From NCBI RefSeq assembly GCF_021151785.1, contig NZ_JAGKWP010000026.1:1-25940 (forward strand): 25,940 bases of DNA. The letters are read 5' to 3'. Shown in pieces: positions 15,465 to 22,864 of the stretch. The stretch's first letter is position 1, and every line of letters starts with the position of its first letter. Source of the DNA: Flavobacterium sp. Its GTDB lineage: Bacteria; Bacteroidota; Bacteroidia; Flavobacteriales; Flavobacteriaceae. The notes beneath the pieces were generated by a model that worked only from the letters and a program-made list of their open reading frames with translations, was not told the DNA's origin and ran no database searches. The translations under genes were made by a program, and so were the position numbers.

Positions 15465-17090
15465 ATGCCAAAAGGATTTTTTAATGTACCTAAAGCTATT
15501 AACGAAACTGTTAAAAGTTATGCCCCTGGTACACCTGAAAGAGAACAAGTTTTAAAAACGTATAAAGAACTATGGAACAGCACTATTGATGTTCCGTTAT
15601 ACATAGGAAAAGAGCAAATTAAAACAGGAGTTACAAGAACGATGTCAGCTCCACACGACCACCAACATATTGTTGGCACGTATCATTTAGCCGAAAAAAC
15701 TCATGTTGAAAAAGCTATTTCCGAAGCGCTAGAAGCAAGAAAAGCATGGGCTGCTTTACCTTGGGAACACCGAGCTTCAATATTTTTAAAAGCTGCTGAA
15801 TTGATTGCTGGACCTTACCGTGCTAAAATCAATGCTGCTACCATGATTGCCCAATCAAAAACAATACATCAAGCAGAAATTGATGCATCATGTGAATTAA
15901 TTGATTTTTTGCGTTTCAATGTAGAATTCATGACTCAAATCTATCAAGATCAACCTTATTCTCCTTCAGATGTTTGGAACCGAATAGAATATAGACCTCT
16001 TGAAGGTTTTGTCTATGCAGTAACACCATTTAATTTTACAGCTATTGCAGCTAATTTACCAGCTTCTGCAGCTATGATGGGAAATACGGTAGTTTGGAAA
16101 CCAAGTGATAGCCAGGTATTTTCAGCTAAGGTAATTATTGATATTTTTAAAGAAGCAGGTCTACCAGACGGTGTAATCAATGTTGTTTTTGGTGATCCAA
16201 TCATGATTACAGATACTGTTTTAGCAAGTCCAGATTTTGCTGGAATTCACTATACTGGTTCTACTTTTGTATTCAAAGAAATTTGGGCTAAAATTGGCGC
16301 AAATATTCATACTTATAAAACCTACCCAAGAATTGTTGGAGAAACCGGTGGAAAAGATTTCATCTTAGCACATCCTTCTGCTGACCCTATTCAAGTAGCA
16401 GCTAATTCTATTAGAGGTGCATTTGAATTCCAAGGACAAAAATGTTCTGCAGCATCAAGAGCTTATTTCCCAAAAAGTTTATGGCCTGCTATTAAAGCTG
16501 AATTCGATAAAGAAATCCCAACTATTAAAATGGGATCTCCAGAAGATTTAAATAATTTCTTTACAGCCGTAATTCATGAAGGATCTTTTGACAAATTAGT
16601 TTCTTACATCGAACAAGCCAAACAAGATGCTGATGCTGAAATTATTTTTGGTGGCGGTTACGACAAATCAAAAGGGTGGTTTGTTGAACCTACAATCATC
16701 TTAACTACAAATCCAAAATATAAAACAATGGAAACAGAATTGTTTGGTCCTGTTTTAACCATTTATATTTATGAGGATGCGGAGTGGAGTTCTGTTCTTA
16801 AATTAATTGACGAAACTTCTGAATATGCCTTAACTGGAGCTGTATTTAGTGAAGATCGATATGCCATTAATGAAGCGGCTAAAGCCCTAGAAAATGCAGC
16901 TGGTAACTTCTATATCAATGACAAACCTACTGGCGCAGTAGTTGGTAATCAACCATTTGGAGGAGCTAGAGCTTCTGGTACAAACGACAAAGCGGGTTCT
17001 GCTCAAAACTTATTGCGTTGGGTATCTCCAAGAACAATTAAAGAAACGTTCGTAACACCCGTAAATTATAGATATCCGTTTTTAGGATAA
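15465..17090 (+). CDS. pruA: L-glutamate gamma-semialdehyde dehydrogenase
   Basis: Oxidises glutamate semialdehyde (from delta-1-pyrroline-5-carboxylate) to glutamate with NAD+, the second step of proline breakdown. The 541-residue protein is a stand-alone aldehyde dehydrogenase without a PutA proline dehydrogenase domain. The general base Glu293 (GETGGKD) and catalytic Cys327 (GQKCSAASR) are visible, as are the AVTPFNFTAIAANLP and VVWKPSD cofactor-binding motifs and the C-terminal PFGGARASGTNDKAG typical of the P5C dehydrogenase group. It is followed by a strong hairpin terminator. No proline dehydrogenase gene is in the window. Confidence 0.95.
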   Translation: MPKGFFNVPKAINETVKSYAPGTPEREQVLKTYKELWNSTIDVPLYIGKEQIKTGVTRTMSAPHDHQHIVGTYHLAEKTHVEKAISEALEARKAWAALPWEHRASIFLKAAELIAGPYRAKINAATMIAQSKTIHQAEIDASCELIDFLRFNVEFMTQIYQDQPYSPSDVWNRIEYRPLEGFVYAVTPFNFTAIAANLPASAAMMGNTVVWKPSDSQVFSAKVIIDIFKEAGLPDGVINVVFGDPIMITDTVLASPDFAGIHYTGSTFVFKEIWAKIGANIHTYKTYPRIVGETGGKDFILAHPSADPIQVAANSIRGAFEFQGQKCSAASRAYFPKSLWPAIKAEFDKEIPTIKMGSPEDLNNFFTAVIHEGSFDKLVSYIEQAKQDADAEIIFGGGYDKSKGWFVEPTIILTTNPKYKTMETELFGPVLTIYIYEDAEWSSVLKLIDETSEYALTGAVFSEDRYAINEAAKALENAAGNFYINDKPTGAVVGNQPFGGARASGTNDKAGSAQNLLRWVSPRTIKETFVTPVNYRYPFLG

Positions 17091-17137
17091 ACTGAAAATA
17101 TATTCACAAATAAACTCATTAATTTGAGTGATTATTT

Positions 17138-17183
17138 AAAAAAAGTAATAACCCTTGATAAAATATCAAGGGTTATATTTTTA
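17138..17183. terminator. Bidirectional terminator between pruA and a lipoprotein gene
   Basis: ATAACCCTTGATA (17148-17160) pairs perfectly over 13 bp with TATCAAGGGTTAT (17164-17176) across a three-base loop. A seven-A tract lies on the left and a T-rich tract on the right, so it can end transcription of both convergent genes. Confidence 0.92.
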
Positions 17184-17211
17184 AATCAAAAATAAGTTAT
17201 TATGCTACTTA

Positions 17212-17460
17212 TTATTTAGCGGCATCTTTTATTTTTTCACCAGCTTCTTCTAGTTTTTTGCCACTTTTTTCAATAGCTTCACCTGTTTTTGTTTTAGCAG
17301 AGTCTACAGCTGCATCTACCTTAGCTGCTGCTGTATCTATTTTTTGCTCTACTTCAGCACCTACAGCCTCTGTTGCTGTTTCAACTTTTTCTTTAGTTTC
17401 ATCTTTACAAGAAACCATCAATGCTGTAATTACAGCCAAACTCAAAATTACTTTCTTCAT
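17212..17460 (-). CDS. Small Ala/Lys/Glu-rich amphipathic lipoprotein
   Basis: An 82-residue protein with a lipoprotein signal (MKKVILSLAVITALMVSC, acylated at Cys18) and an acidic CKDE right after the cysteine. The rest is one long predicted amphipathic helix made of roughly 11-residue units such as AAAKVDAAVDSAK and GEAIEKSGKKLEEAG, similar in composition to LEA-like or YtxH-like stress proteins. No specific function is recognised. Composition bias makes database matches unreliable. It is alone on its strand, between two terminators, with a putative -7 element about 80 bases upstream, so it is an independent transcript. Confidence 0.75.
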   Translation of the reverse strand: MKKVILSLAVITALMVSCKDETKEKVETATEAVGAEVEQKIDTAAAKVDAAVDSAKTKTGEAIEKSGKKLEEAGEKIKDAAK

Positions 17461-17540
17461 GTTGTTTTGTTTTTAATACTATTAATTAATTTTAACTATT
17501 AATGGTATTTTCAAATGACATGCCAAACTTTATTTAAAAT

Positions 17541-17548
17541 CAAAATTA
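17541..17548 (-). promoter_or_regulatory. Putative promoter of the small lipoprotein gene, -7 element
   Basis: Reads TAATTTTG on the minus strand, a full TAnnTTTG match. The leader to the ATG would be about 75 bases. Confidence 0.35.
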
Positions 17549-17556
17549 TTTTCTGT

Positions 17557-17592
17557 AAATAAAAAAGCATGAAGTAAAACCTCATGCTTTTG
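17557..17592 (-). terminator. Rho-independent terminator of fabD
   Basis: AAAAGCATGA (17563-17572) pairs with TCATGCTTTT (17582-17591) across a nine-base loop. On the minus strand the stem is followed by a T-rich run. It lies about 36 bases past the fabD stop codon. Confidence 0.85.
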
Positions 17593-17627
17593 AAATATTC
17601 TGAACACTAAATGAACTAACAAAATAA

Positions 17628-18497
17628 CTAAGCAGAAATTGTTTCTACTTCTTTGTTAATTTTATTTACTAAACCAACTAATACTTTACCTGGACCAACT
17701 TCAGTAAAACTAGTAGCTCCATCAGTAATCATCTGATTAACCGATTGCGTCCATTTTACAGCTCCTGTTAATTGCGCAATCAAATTACTCTTTATTTGAA
17801 GAGGATCTGTAACTGCGCTTGCCGTAACATTTTGATAAACTGGACAAATAGGCGAAGCAAAAATAGTAGCTTCAATAGCTGCAGCTAATTCTTCTCTCGC
17901 TGGTTCCATCATTGGCGAGTGAAATGCACCTCCCACTGGTAAAATTAAAGCCCGTTTAGCTCCTGCTTCTTTCATTTTTTCACAAGCGATTTCTACTGCT
18001 TTTAACTCTCCTGAAATAACTAACTGACCTGGGCAGTTATAGTTTGCTGGAACCACAACTCCGTCTATTGAAGCACAAATATCCTCGACCACTTTATCAT
18101 CTAGGTTCAAAACAGCAGCCATAGTGGATGGAGTAACCTCACAAGCTTTTTGCATAGCTAAGGCGCGTTGAGAAACTAATTTTAAACCATCCTCAAAGGA
18201 TAAAACTCCGTTTACTACTAAAGCAGAAAACTCACCTAACGAATGACCAGCAACCATATCAGGCTGAATGCCTAACGTTTTAGCCAAAATCACAGAATGT
18301 AAAAATACTGCAGGCTGTGTTACTTTAGTCTCTTTAAGTTCATCAGCTGTTCCTTCGAACATAATATCTGTGATACGAAATCCTAAAATTTCATTAGCTT
18401 TTTCAAATAATTCTTTGGCTAATGGAGAATTTTCATATAAATCCTTTCCCATTCCAGTGAACTGGGCACCTTGTCCCGGAAATACATATGCTTTCAT
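17628..18497 (-). CDS. fabD: Malonyl-CoA:ACP transacylase FabD
   Basis: Loads malonyl groups onto acyl carrier protein for fatty acid synthesis. The 289-residue protein has the FPGQGAQ start motif (6-12), the nucleophile Ser86 in GHSLGEFSAL, Arg111 in QRALAMQ, and His193 in GAFHSPMM, the normal catalytic set. It stands alone rather than in a fab cluster. It has its own putative promoter and terminator. Confidence 0.96.
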   Translation of the reverse strand: MKAYVFPGQGAQFTGMGKDLYENSPLAKELFEKANEILGFRITDIMFEGTADELKETKVTQPAVFLHSVILAKTLGIQPDMVAGHSLGEFSALVVNGVLSFEDGLKLVSQRALAMQKACEVTPSTMAAVLNLDDKVVEDICASIDGVVVPANYNCPGQLVISGELKAVEIACEKMKEAGAKRALILPVGGAFHSPMMEPAREELAAAIEATIFASPICPVYQNVTASAVTDPLQIKSNLIAQLTGAVKWTQSVNQMITDGATSFTEVGPGKVLVGLVNKINKEVETISA

Positions 18498-18528
18498 CTT
18501 TCTTTGTTTAGTTAATTACAACAAGTTG

Positions 18529-18536
18529 CAAAAATA
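18529..18536 (-). promoter_or_regulatory. fabD promoter, -7 element
   Basis: Reads TATTTTTG on the minus strand, a full TAnnTTTG match, about 31 bases upstream of the fabD ATG. Confidence 0.45.
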
Positions 18537-18675
18537 GTATTTTTTTTATTTGAAGCACTTATTTTCAGTTTTACACATGTCTTGTATTCTGTTACAGAAA
18601 AGAACCCTTATTCTAAGGACTCTTTAGTTTTCCTACAACCAAGGCAATATTTATCGATTTAATTTAAAAAATAAT

Positions 18676-19200
18676 TTACAAGTTAATACCTTTAATTATT
18701 ACTTGAAGTTGTTCTCTATATGTGGTATTGATAATACCATTAACAGCATCAAAATTTTCGTAAAAATTAGGCAATGAAAAAGTTCCTTTTACAAGCCCTC
18801 CTTGAAATGGAAGTCTACTATTTGCTATTTCTAAAACAGAACTCCCACCACGAGCCCCTGGTGAAGTTGCTAAAAGTAACATTGGTTTTTCCTGAAAGGT
18901 CTTCGCATTAATTCTAGAAGCCCAATCTAATAGATTTTTAAAGGATGCTGAGTAAGCTCCATTATGTTCCGCAAAAGAAATTACAATAAAATCAGCCGCG
19001 CCAATTTTTTCATAAAATTGAGAGGCCTCTTTTGGAATTCCTTCTTTTTCTCTATCCACTGAAAAAAGTGGCATGTCATACTCATTCAAATCTAATACTT
19101 CTACATCAGCAGTTTCAAATTGTTGGGCGACATAAGTTGCTAATTGTTTATTTATAGACGTTTTGCTTGTTGATGCGCCAAAGGCTAAAATTTTTTTCAT
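18676..19200 (-). CDS. NADPH-dependent FMN reductase family oxidoreductase
   Basis: A 174-residue flavodoxin-fold protein. The N-terminal FGASTSKTSINKQLA matches the FMN phosphate-binding loop of the family, AEHNGAYSASFKNLLDW is the conserved central segment, and SPGARGG is the usual third motif. It would reduce FMN, quinones or related electrophiles with NAD(P)H. It starts 17 bases after a two-helix membrane protein and probably shares its transcript. The nearby pirin suggests a quinone or redox theme, but no substrate can be assigned. Confidence 0.88.
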   Translation of the reverse strand: MKKILAFGASTSKTSINKQLATYVAQQFETADVEVLDLNEYDMPLFSVDREKEGIPKEASQFYEKIGAADFIVISFAEHNGAYSASFKNLLDWASRINAKTFQEKPMLLLATSPGARGGSSVLEIANSRLPFQGGLVKGTFSLPNFYENFDAVNGIINTTYREQLQVIIKGINL

Positions 19201-19217
19201 ACTTATTTAATTATAAT

Positions 19218-19397
19218 TTATTGGTTCAACCAAGAACCAAGTATTTTTTTCAAAACAGGAAGCAATACAAAAACCATTAATGGCACAAGTATTCCTGTCA
19301 TAATTAATGTTCTAAATGGCAATGCTAGGGCTTTTATATAATCACCTATTAAAAAACTCAATAATTTAATAGAAGGGTAAATAGCTATCCAAACCAT
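19218..19397 (-). CDS. Small two-helix membrane protein
   Basis: A 59-residue protein with two hydrophobic helices joined by a short loop, and a C-terminal KKILGSWLNQ. I placed the start at ATG (19397); a TTG codon lies immediately before it. The text IAIYPSIKLLSFLIGD and LALPFRTLIMTGILVPLMVFVLLPVLKK resembles, from memory, the hydrophobic C-terminal tail of some antibiotic biosynthesis monooxygenase (COG3224-like) proteins, here without the enzyme domain. It is 17 bases upstream of the oxidoreductase gene, so the two are likely co-transcribed. Function is unknown. Confidence 0.65.
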   Translation of the reverse strand: MVWIAIYPSIKLLSFLIGDYIKALALPFRTLIMTGILVPLMVFVLLPVLKKILGSWLNQ

Positions 19398-19557
19398 CAA
19401 AGCACAATTTCTATTTTACTGTTGGTTTCATTATTTTAAAACAATTTATTATTAATTCTAATTTAAACTATCAAAAACAAGCGGAATCATTTTTATTTTT
19501 ATAAAATCCATTATTACAAACTTTATTTTTAATATGTTTTACAATTTGAAGAAAATG

Positions 19558-19848
19558 TTAAGTCGCTAAAACATCATTATAAGATGGTGTTTTCTCAAAA
19601 ACATGCTTAGCAAACGGACAAAAAGGTACAATTTTGATTCCTCTTTCTCTTGCAAAAAACACAGCTTCTTGCACCATTTTATTGCCGAAACCTTTACCAT
19701 TATTTCCTTCATTAACTTCCGTATGATCTATAATGATTTTATCTTCTCCTGAAAACACAAAGGTCATCATGGCTTCTTGTTTTCCATTTATCTCAATATA
19801 GAAAACTCCTTTGCTATCTGATAATTTCAGTTTAACTTGTTCATTCAT
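19558..19848 (-). CDS. GNAT_2 (YjdJ-type) small acetyltransferase-like protein
   Basis: A 96-residue protein of the short GNAT clade (Acetyltransf_CG, YjdJ-like). Visible are IDHTEVNEGNNGKGFGNKMVQEAVFFARERGIKIVPFCPFAKHVFEK-type blocks: the acetyl-CoA loop is NGKGFGNK and the C-terminal CPFAKHVFEK is typical. Substrates of this clade are generally unknown. It starts 14 bases after the pirin stop codon and is therefore probably co-transcribed with it. Confidence 0.88.
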   Translation of the reverse strand: MNEQVKLKLSDSKGVFYIEINGKQEAMMTFVFSGEDKIIIDHTEVNEGNNGKGFGNKMVQEAVFFARERGIKIVPFCPFAKHVFEKTPSYNDVLAT

Positions 19849-19862
19849 AACTTTATATTGTA

Positions 19863-20708
19863 TTAAACATTCATTGGAATTTCCATGATTAAGAAACGAG
19901 CATCTGTAGAAGCAGTAATTTCAATCTGTTCTATTTCCCAAATACCTAAAGCATCTCGTTTATCTAAACTTTGACCATTAACATTTATTTTGCCTTCTAT
20001 ATTCATTATATAAAAACCATTTCCTTCCTTTTTTAAGGTTAATTTTTTTGTTGTACCCGCATCAAATTCACTAAGATAAAACCAAGCATCTTGATGAATC
20101 CATACACCCTCATCCTCTGGATTAGGAGATAATATCTGAGAAAAATTATTTTTTTGATCCGTTTTATTTAGTGTTATTTGTTGATAACGTGGACTCACAT
20201 TTCTTTTATTAGGAAATAACCATATTTGAAACAATTTAGTATGCTGGTCATCGTTAGGATTAAATTCACTATGGAAAATCCCCGTTCCCGCACTCATCAC
20301 TTGAACATCACCACTTTTAATTGTAGAAGCATTACCCATACTGTCTTTGTGAGCTAAATCTCCTTCTAATGGGATAGTAATTATTTCCATATTATCATGT
20401 GGATGAGTACCAAACCCCATTCCCGCGGCAATAGTATCATCATTTAAAACCCTTAAGGCTCCAAACTGAACTCTATCTGGATTATACCAATTAGCAAAAC
20501 TAAAACTGTGGTAGGCATTTAACCATCCATGATTAGCATGTCCTCTTGATTCTGATGTATGTAAAACCGTTTTCATAATTGTTGCATTTATATTTTTATT
20601 AAGCGTTGTTTTAAAAGGAGTCATTTCGTAACTTTCAGCTAAAGCCGAACCAGTTATTACAGCAGCTGCACCCAGCATACTTCTCTTTATAAAATCTTTT
20701 CTTTGCAT
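19863..20708 (-). CDS. Pirin family protein with N-terminal export signal
   Basis: A 281-residue bicupin pirin, closest in motif text to the YhhW/quercetin 2,3-dioxygenase type. The metal ligands are all present (two His in GFGTHPHDNMEI, His and Glu in GIFHSEFNP). The usual cytoplasmic pirin would begin near MKTVLHTSESRGHANHG, at an internal ATG (20576). Here 44 residues precede that point, beginning MQRKDFIKRSMLGAAAVITG, which looks like a Tat-type signal with Arg-Lys in place of Arg-Arg and a SALA cleavage site. Export is inference. I used the ATG at 20708 rather than a TTG three codons earlier. The gene has a good -7 element, and an FNR-like palindrome lies upstream. Confidence 0.87.
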   Translation of the reverse strand: MQRKDFIKRSMLGAAAVITGSALAESYEMTPFKTTLNKNINATIMKTVLHTSESRGHANHGWLNAYHSFSFANWYNPDRVQFGALRVLNDDTIAAGMGFGTHPHDNMEIITIPLEGDLAHKDSMGNASTIKSGDVQVMSAGTGIFHSEFNPNDDQHTKLFQIWLFPNKRNVSPRYQQITLNKTDQKNNFSQILSPNPEDEGVWIHQDAWFYLSEFDAGTTKKLTLKKEGNGFYIMNIEGKINVNGQSLDKRDALGIWEIEQIEITASTDARFLIMEIPMNV

Positions 20709-20727
20709 TAGTTTCAATTTTATAAGA

Positions 20728-20735
20728 CAAAGTTA
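20728..20735 (-). promoter_or_regulatory. Pirin promoter, -7 element
   Basis: Reads TAACTTTG on the minus strand, a full TAnnTTTG match. The predicted transcription start is near 20721, about 13 bases before the pirin ATG. No -33 TTG is visible; the palindrome at 20758-20773 occupies that side. Confidence 0.55.
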
Positions 20736-20757
20736 CGAGCGGAATGACTTTAGAGTA

Positions 20758-20773
20758 CTTAATCTAGATTAAG
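20758..20773. promoter_or_regulatory. Perfect 16-bp palindrome, candidate Crp/Fnr operator
   Basis: CTTAATCTAGATTAAG is a perfect palindrome. Its core TTAAT-CTAG-ATTAA differs from the FNR box TTGAT-N4-ATCAA only by one symmetric substitution. Its centre lies about 44 bases upstream of the predicted pirin start, near the -41.5 position used by class II Crp/Fnr activators. It also overlaps the stop codon of the Crp/Fnr-type gene. Confidence 0.5.
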
Positions 20774-21353
20774 AAATTATTTTTTTTAAAAGCTTAGCTT
20801 TCATTTTACTAAAAAATTCAGGAGTAACTCCAATAAATGATGCAATTTGCTTTTGAGGAACACGTTGAATAAGGGTAGGGTATTTAGAACAGAATTTTTC
20901 AAAACGTTCTTCGGCAGTTAAACTTAAGTTATCGATTAATCGCTCTTGATGAGCAACTAAAGAGTTTTCGGCTAATATTCTGAAGAAACGTTCTAGTTTA
21001 GGTATTTTTTGATAAAGTAGTTGATGTGTTTCTTTACTCACACAAACAATTTCAGCATCTTCAAGCACTTCTATAAATAAATTTCCTGGTTTTTCAGCGA
21101 TATAACTATACATATCACCAATCCACCAACCTTCACAAGCAAAATGCAGAACATGCTCAATAATTTGATCATTAATAGTGAAACTACGAACAACCCCACG
21201 TTGAACGAAATAAGTATTACGCGAAACCTCTTCTGCCTTTAATAACATAGATTTCGCTTTATAATATTTTACTTCCACCTGAGTAAGAATCAATTGTTCC
21301 TCCTCAGGTGTAAGTGTTACAATTTTATTTATATTTTCAAGCAATAAAGACAT
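20769..21353 (-). CDS. Crp/Fnr-family transcriptional regulator
   Basis: A 194-residue regulator with an N-terminal cyclic-nucleotide-binding-like beta-roll (about 10-120, with YFVQRGVVRSF and GWWIGDMYSYI) and a C-terminal winged helix (about 140-190, QKQIASFIGVTPEFFSKM). There is no N-terminal cysteine cluster for an iron-sulfur centre, and the cAMP-contact residues of E. coli Crp are not evident, so the signal is unknown. I used the ATG at 21353 rather than a TTG three codons upstream. It starts two bases after the small lipoprotein stop codon, in one run with purT. A candidate binding site overlaps its own 3' end. Confidence 0.87.
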   Translation of the reverse strand: MSLLLENINKIVTLTPEEEQLILTQVEVKYYKAKSMLLKAEEVSRNTYFVQRGVVRSFTINDQIIEHVLHFACEGWWIGDMYSYIAEKPGNLFIEVLEDAEIVCVSKETHQLLYQKIPKLERFFRILAENSLVAHQERLIDNLSLTAEERFEKFCSKYPTLIQRVPQKQIASFIGVTPEFFSKMKAKLLKKIIS

Positions 21354-21355
21354 GT

Positions 21356-21499
21356 TTAGCAAAAATGCTTTTCTACAACAGATGGTGTTTGATGCGGTAC
21401 TTTAATTTCACATCTTCTATAGGGTCCACATCCTAAGCGTCTAGGCCCACAAGAAATCATTAATAAACCTATTAGTGCTAAAGCAATTATTTTTTTCAT
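21356..21499 (-). CDS. 47-residue Cys-rich lipoprotein, unrecognised
   Basis: An uninterrupted ATG-to-TAA frame of 47 residues fills the gap between purT and the Crp/Fnr gene. It starts 3 bases after the purT stop and ends 2 bases before the crp ATG. It begins with a lipoprotein signal (MKKIIALALIGLLMISC, lipobox LMISC, Cys17). Directly after the acylated cysteine come two copies of a CGPxR unit: CGPRRLG then CGPYRRC. A fourth cysteine is the last residue. The mature part is only about 31 residues and strongly basic. The tight packing, signal peptide and repeat argue for a real gene. I do not recognise the function; metal or thiol chemistry at the envelope is a guess. Confidence 0.72.
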   Translation of the reverse strand: MKKIIALALIGLLMISCGPRRLGCGPYRRCEIKVPHQTPSVVEKHFC

Positions 21500-21502
21500 A
21501 AA

Positions 21503-22672
21503 TCAGGGTTTTATTTTTACTAAAGTAGTATTTTTTTTCGCACGTTCCACAATTTCTTCAATTGGAACTTCAAAAGTGTCATAAGTTAAAACTACTCCCA
21601 TGCGACGAAAAGGCCTAGAAGAGGGTTTTCCAAATAATCTAAAATCTGATTTGGGTTGAGATGCTAAAAGATCAATTCCTTCATAACTAGGATGATCAGA
21701 TAGAGAATGGGCAAGTAAAACTGCACTAGCCCCAGGTCGTTCTAGAGTAATTTCAGAAAGGGGTAAGCCTAAAATAGCTCGCAAATGTAATTCAAATTCA
21801 TTAAAATTTTGTGTACCCGCTAATGTAACCATACCTGTATCATGTGGTCTAGGAGATAGTTCCGAAAAGTATACCCCTTCAGAAGTTAAAAAGAATTCTA
21901 CTCCAAATAGACCAGCGCCTCCTAACGCCTCTGTTACTTTTCTAGCCATTTCTTGCGCTTCTAATAAATCTTTATCAGAAATTCGTGCAGGTTGCCAACT
22001 TTCCTGATAATCTCCTCGCTCTTGTCTATGGCCTATTGGAGCACAAAACAGCGTTGGTAACCCTTGGTTTTGAGTAACAGTTAATAAGGTTATCTCCGAA
22101 TGAAAATCAATAAAGGCTTCTACAATTACCTCTACTAAATCTCCTCGAGATCCCCCTACTGCATACTGCCACGCTTTTTCTATATCCGCAGTAGATTTAA
22201 TTGTAGATTGTCCTTTTCCCGATGAACTCATCAAGGGTTTTACGACACATGGAATACCTATTTCAGCTACAGCTTTTTCTAGCTCCTCTAAGGTAGTAGC
22301 ATAGTTGTATGGAGCAGTACGGAGTCCTAATTCTTTTGCAGCCAAATCGCGAATAGCCTTTCTATTCATCGTGAAATTAGCAGCCTTTGCTGATGGGACA
22401 ACTGTAATACCTTGTCGTTCATAGACGTAAAAGCGTTCGGTTCTTATGGCTTCAATTTCAGGAACAATAAAATCAGGTTGATGTTTTGCTATAACAGCAT
22501 CCAAAGCGTCTCCGTCTAACATATTTATTACTTCAAAAGCATCTGCAACTTGCATGGCTGGTGCGTTAGCATAACTATCTACAGCAATTACAGTTTGTCC
22601 TATTCGTTGAGCAGCTATAACAAATTCTTTCCCTAGTTCACCTGAACCTAATAATACTATTTTCTTTTGCAT
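21503..22672 (-). CDS. purT: Formate-dependent GAR transformylase PurT
   Basis: Uses formate and ATP to formylate glycinamide ribonucleotide, the third step of purine synthesis. The 389-residue protein is an ATP-grasp enzyme: N-terminal nucleotide-binding region (LLGSGELGKEFVIA), central ATP-grasp domain (CVVKPLMSSSGKGQS and FGVEFFLTSEGVYFSELSPRPHDTGMVT) and a C-terminal cap with SRPFRRMGV. Motifs and length agree with PurT rather than PurK, which is shorter and lacks these residues. It is the first gene of a tight run with the small lipoprotein and the Crp/Fnr gene. Confidence 0.95.
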   Translation of the reverse strand: MQKKIVLLGSGELGKEFVIAAQRIGQTVIAVDSYANAPAMQVADAFEVINMLDGDALDAVIAKHQPDFIVPEIEAIRTERFYVYERQGITVVPSAKAANFTMNRKAIRDLAAKELGLRTAPYNYATTLEELEKAVAEIGIPCVVKPLMSSSGKGQSTIKSTADIEKAWQYAVGGSRGDLVEVIVEAFIDFHSEITLLTVTQNQGLPTLFCAPIGHRQERGDYQESWQPARISDKDLLEAQEMARKVTEALGGAGLFGVEFFLTSEGVYFSELSPRPHDTGMVTLAGTQNFNEFELHLRAILGLPLSEITLERPGASAVLLAHSLSDHPSYEGIDLLASQPKSDFRLFGKPSSRPFRRMGVVLTYDTFEVPIEEIVERAKKNTTLVKIKP

Positions 22673-22827
22673 GTTGTGTTGTTTTATAGTTTAAAATTGG
22701 TTTTTCTTACTTTTGAAGTAACTATTTTTACTCTTAAAAATATTACACTATAAATAGAGAATATTAAATTGAAAGCCAACTTTAGACCTAATTAGATATT
22801 TTTAATCATATAAAGAAATTCGATCAA

Positions 22828-22857
22828 ATAAAAAAGCCCCAAGTTTCCTCAGGGCGT
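22828..22857 (-). terminator. Rho-independent terminator of the aminotransferase gene
   Basis: On the minus strand, GCCCTGAG and CTTGGGGC (22836-22855) form an 8-bp stem with two G-T pairs around a GAAA tetraloop, followed by a run of T. It lies just past the aminotransferase stop codon. The rest of the 22673-22827 gap is AT-rich with no recognised element. Confidence 0.9.
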
Positions 22858-22864
22858 ATTCTTA

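Noticed and set aside
18606..18618. Small CCTTA/TAAGG hairpin downstream of the oxidoreductase gene
   Set aside because: Only five base pairs and not followed by a T-run on the minus strand; too weak to call a terminator.
22690..22735. TTACTT-ttg-AAGTAA inverted repeat upstream of purT, considered as a purine operator or riboswitch
   Set aside because: Only six base pairs in very AT-rich DNA; no purine riboswitch core is recognisable and no Bacteroidota purine operator is known to me with this form.
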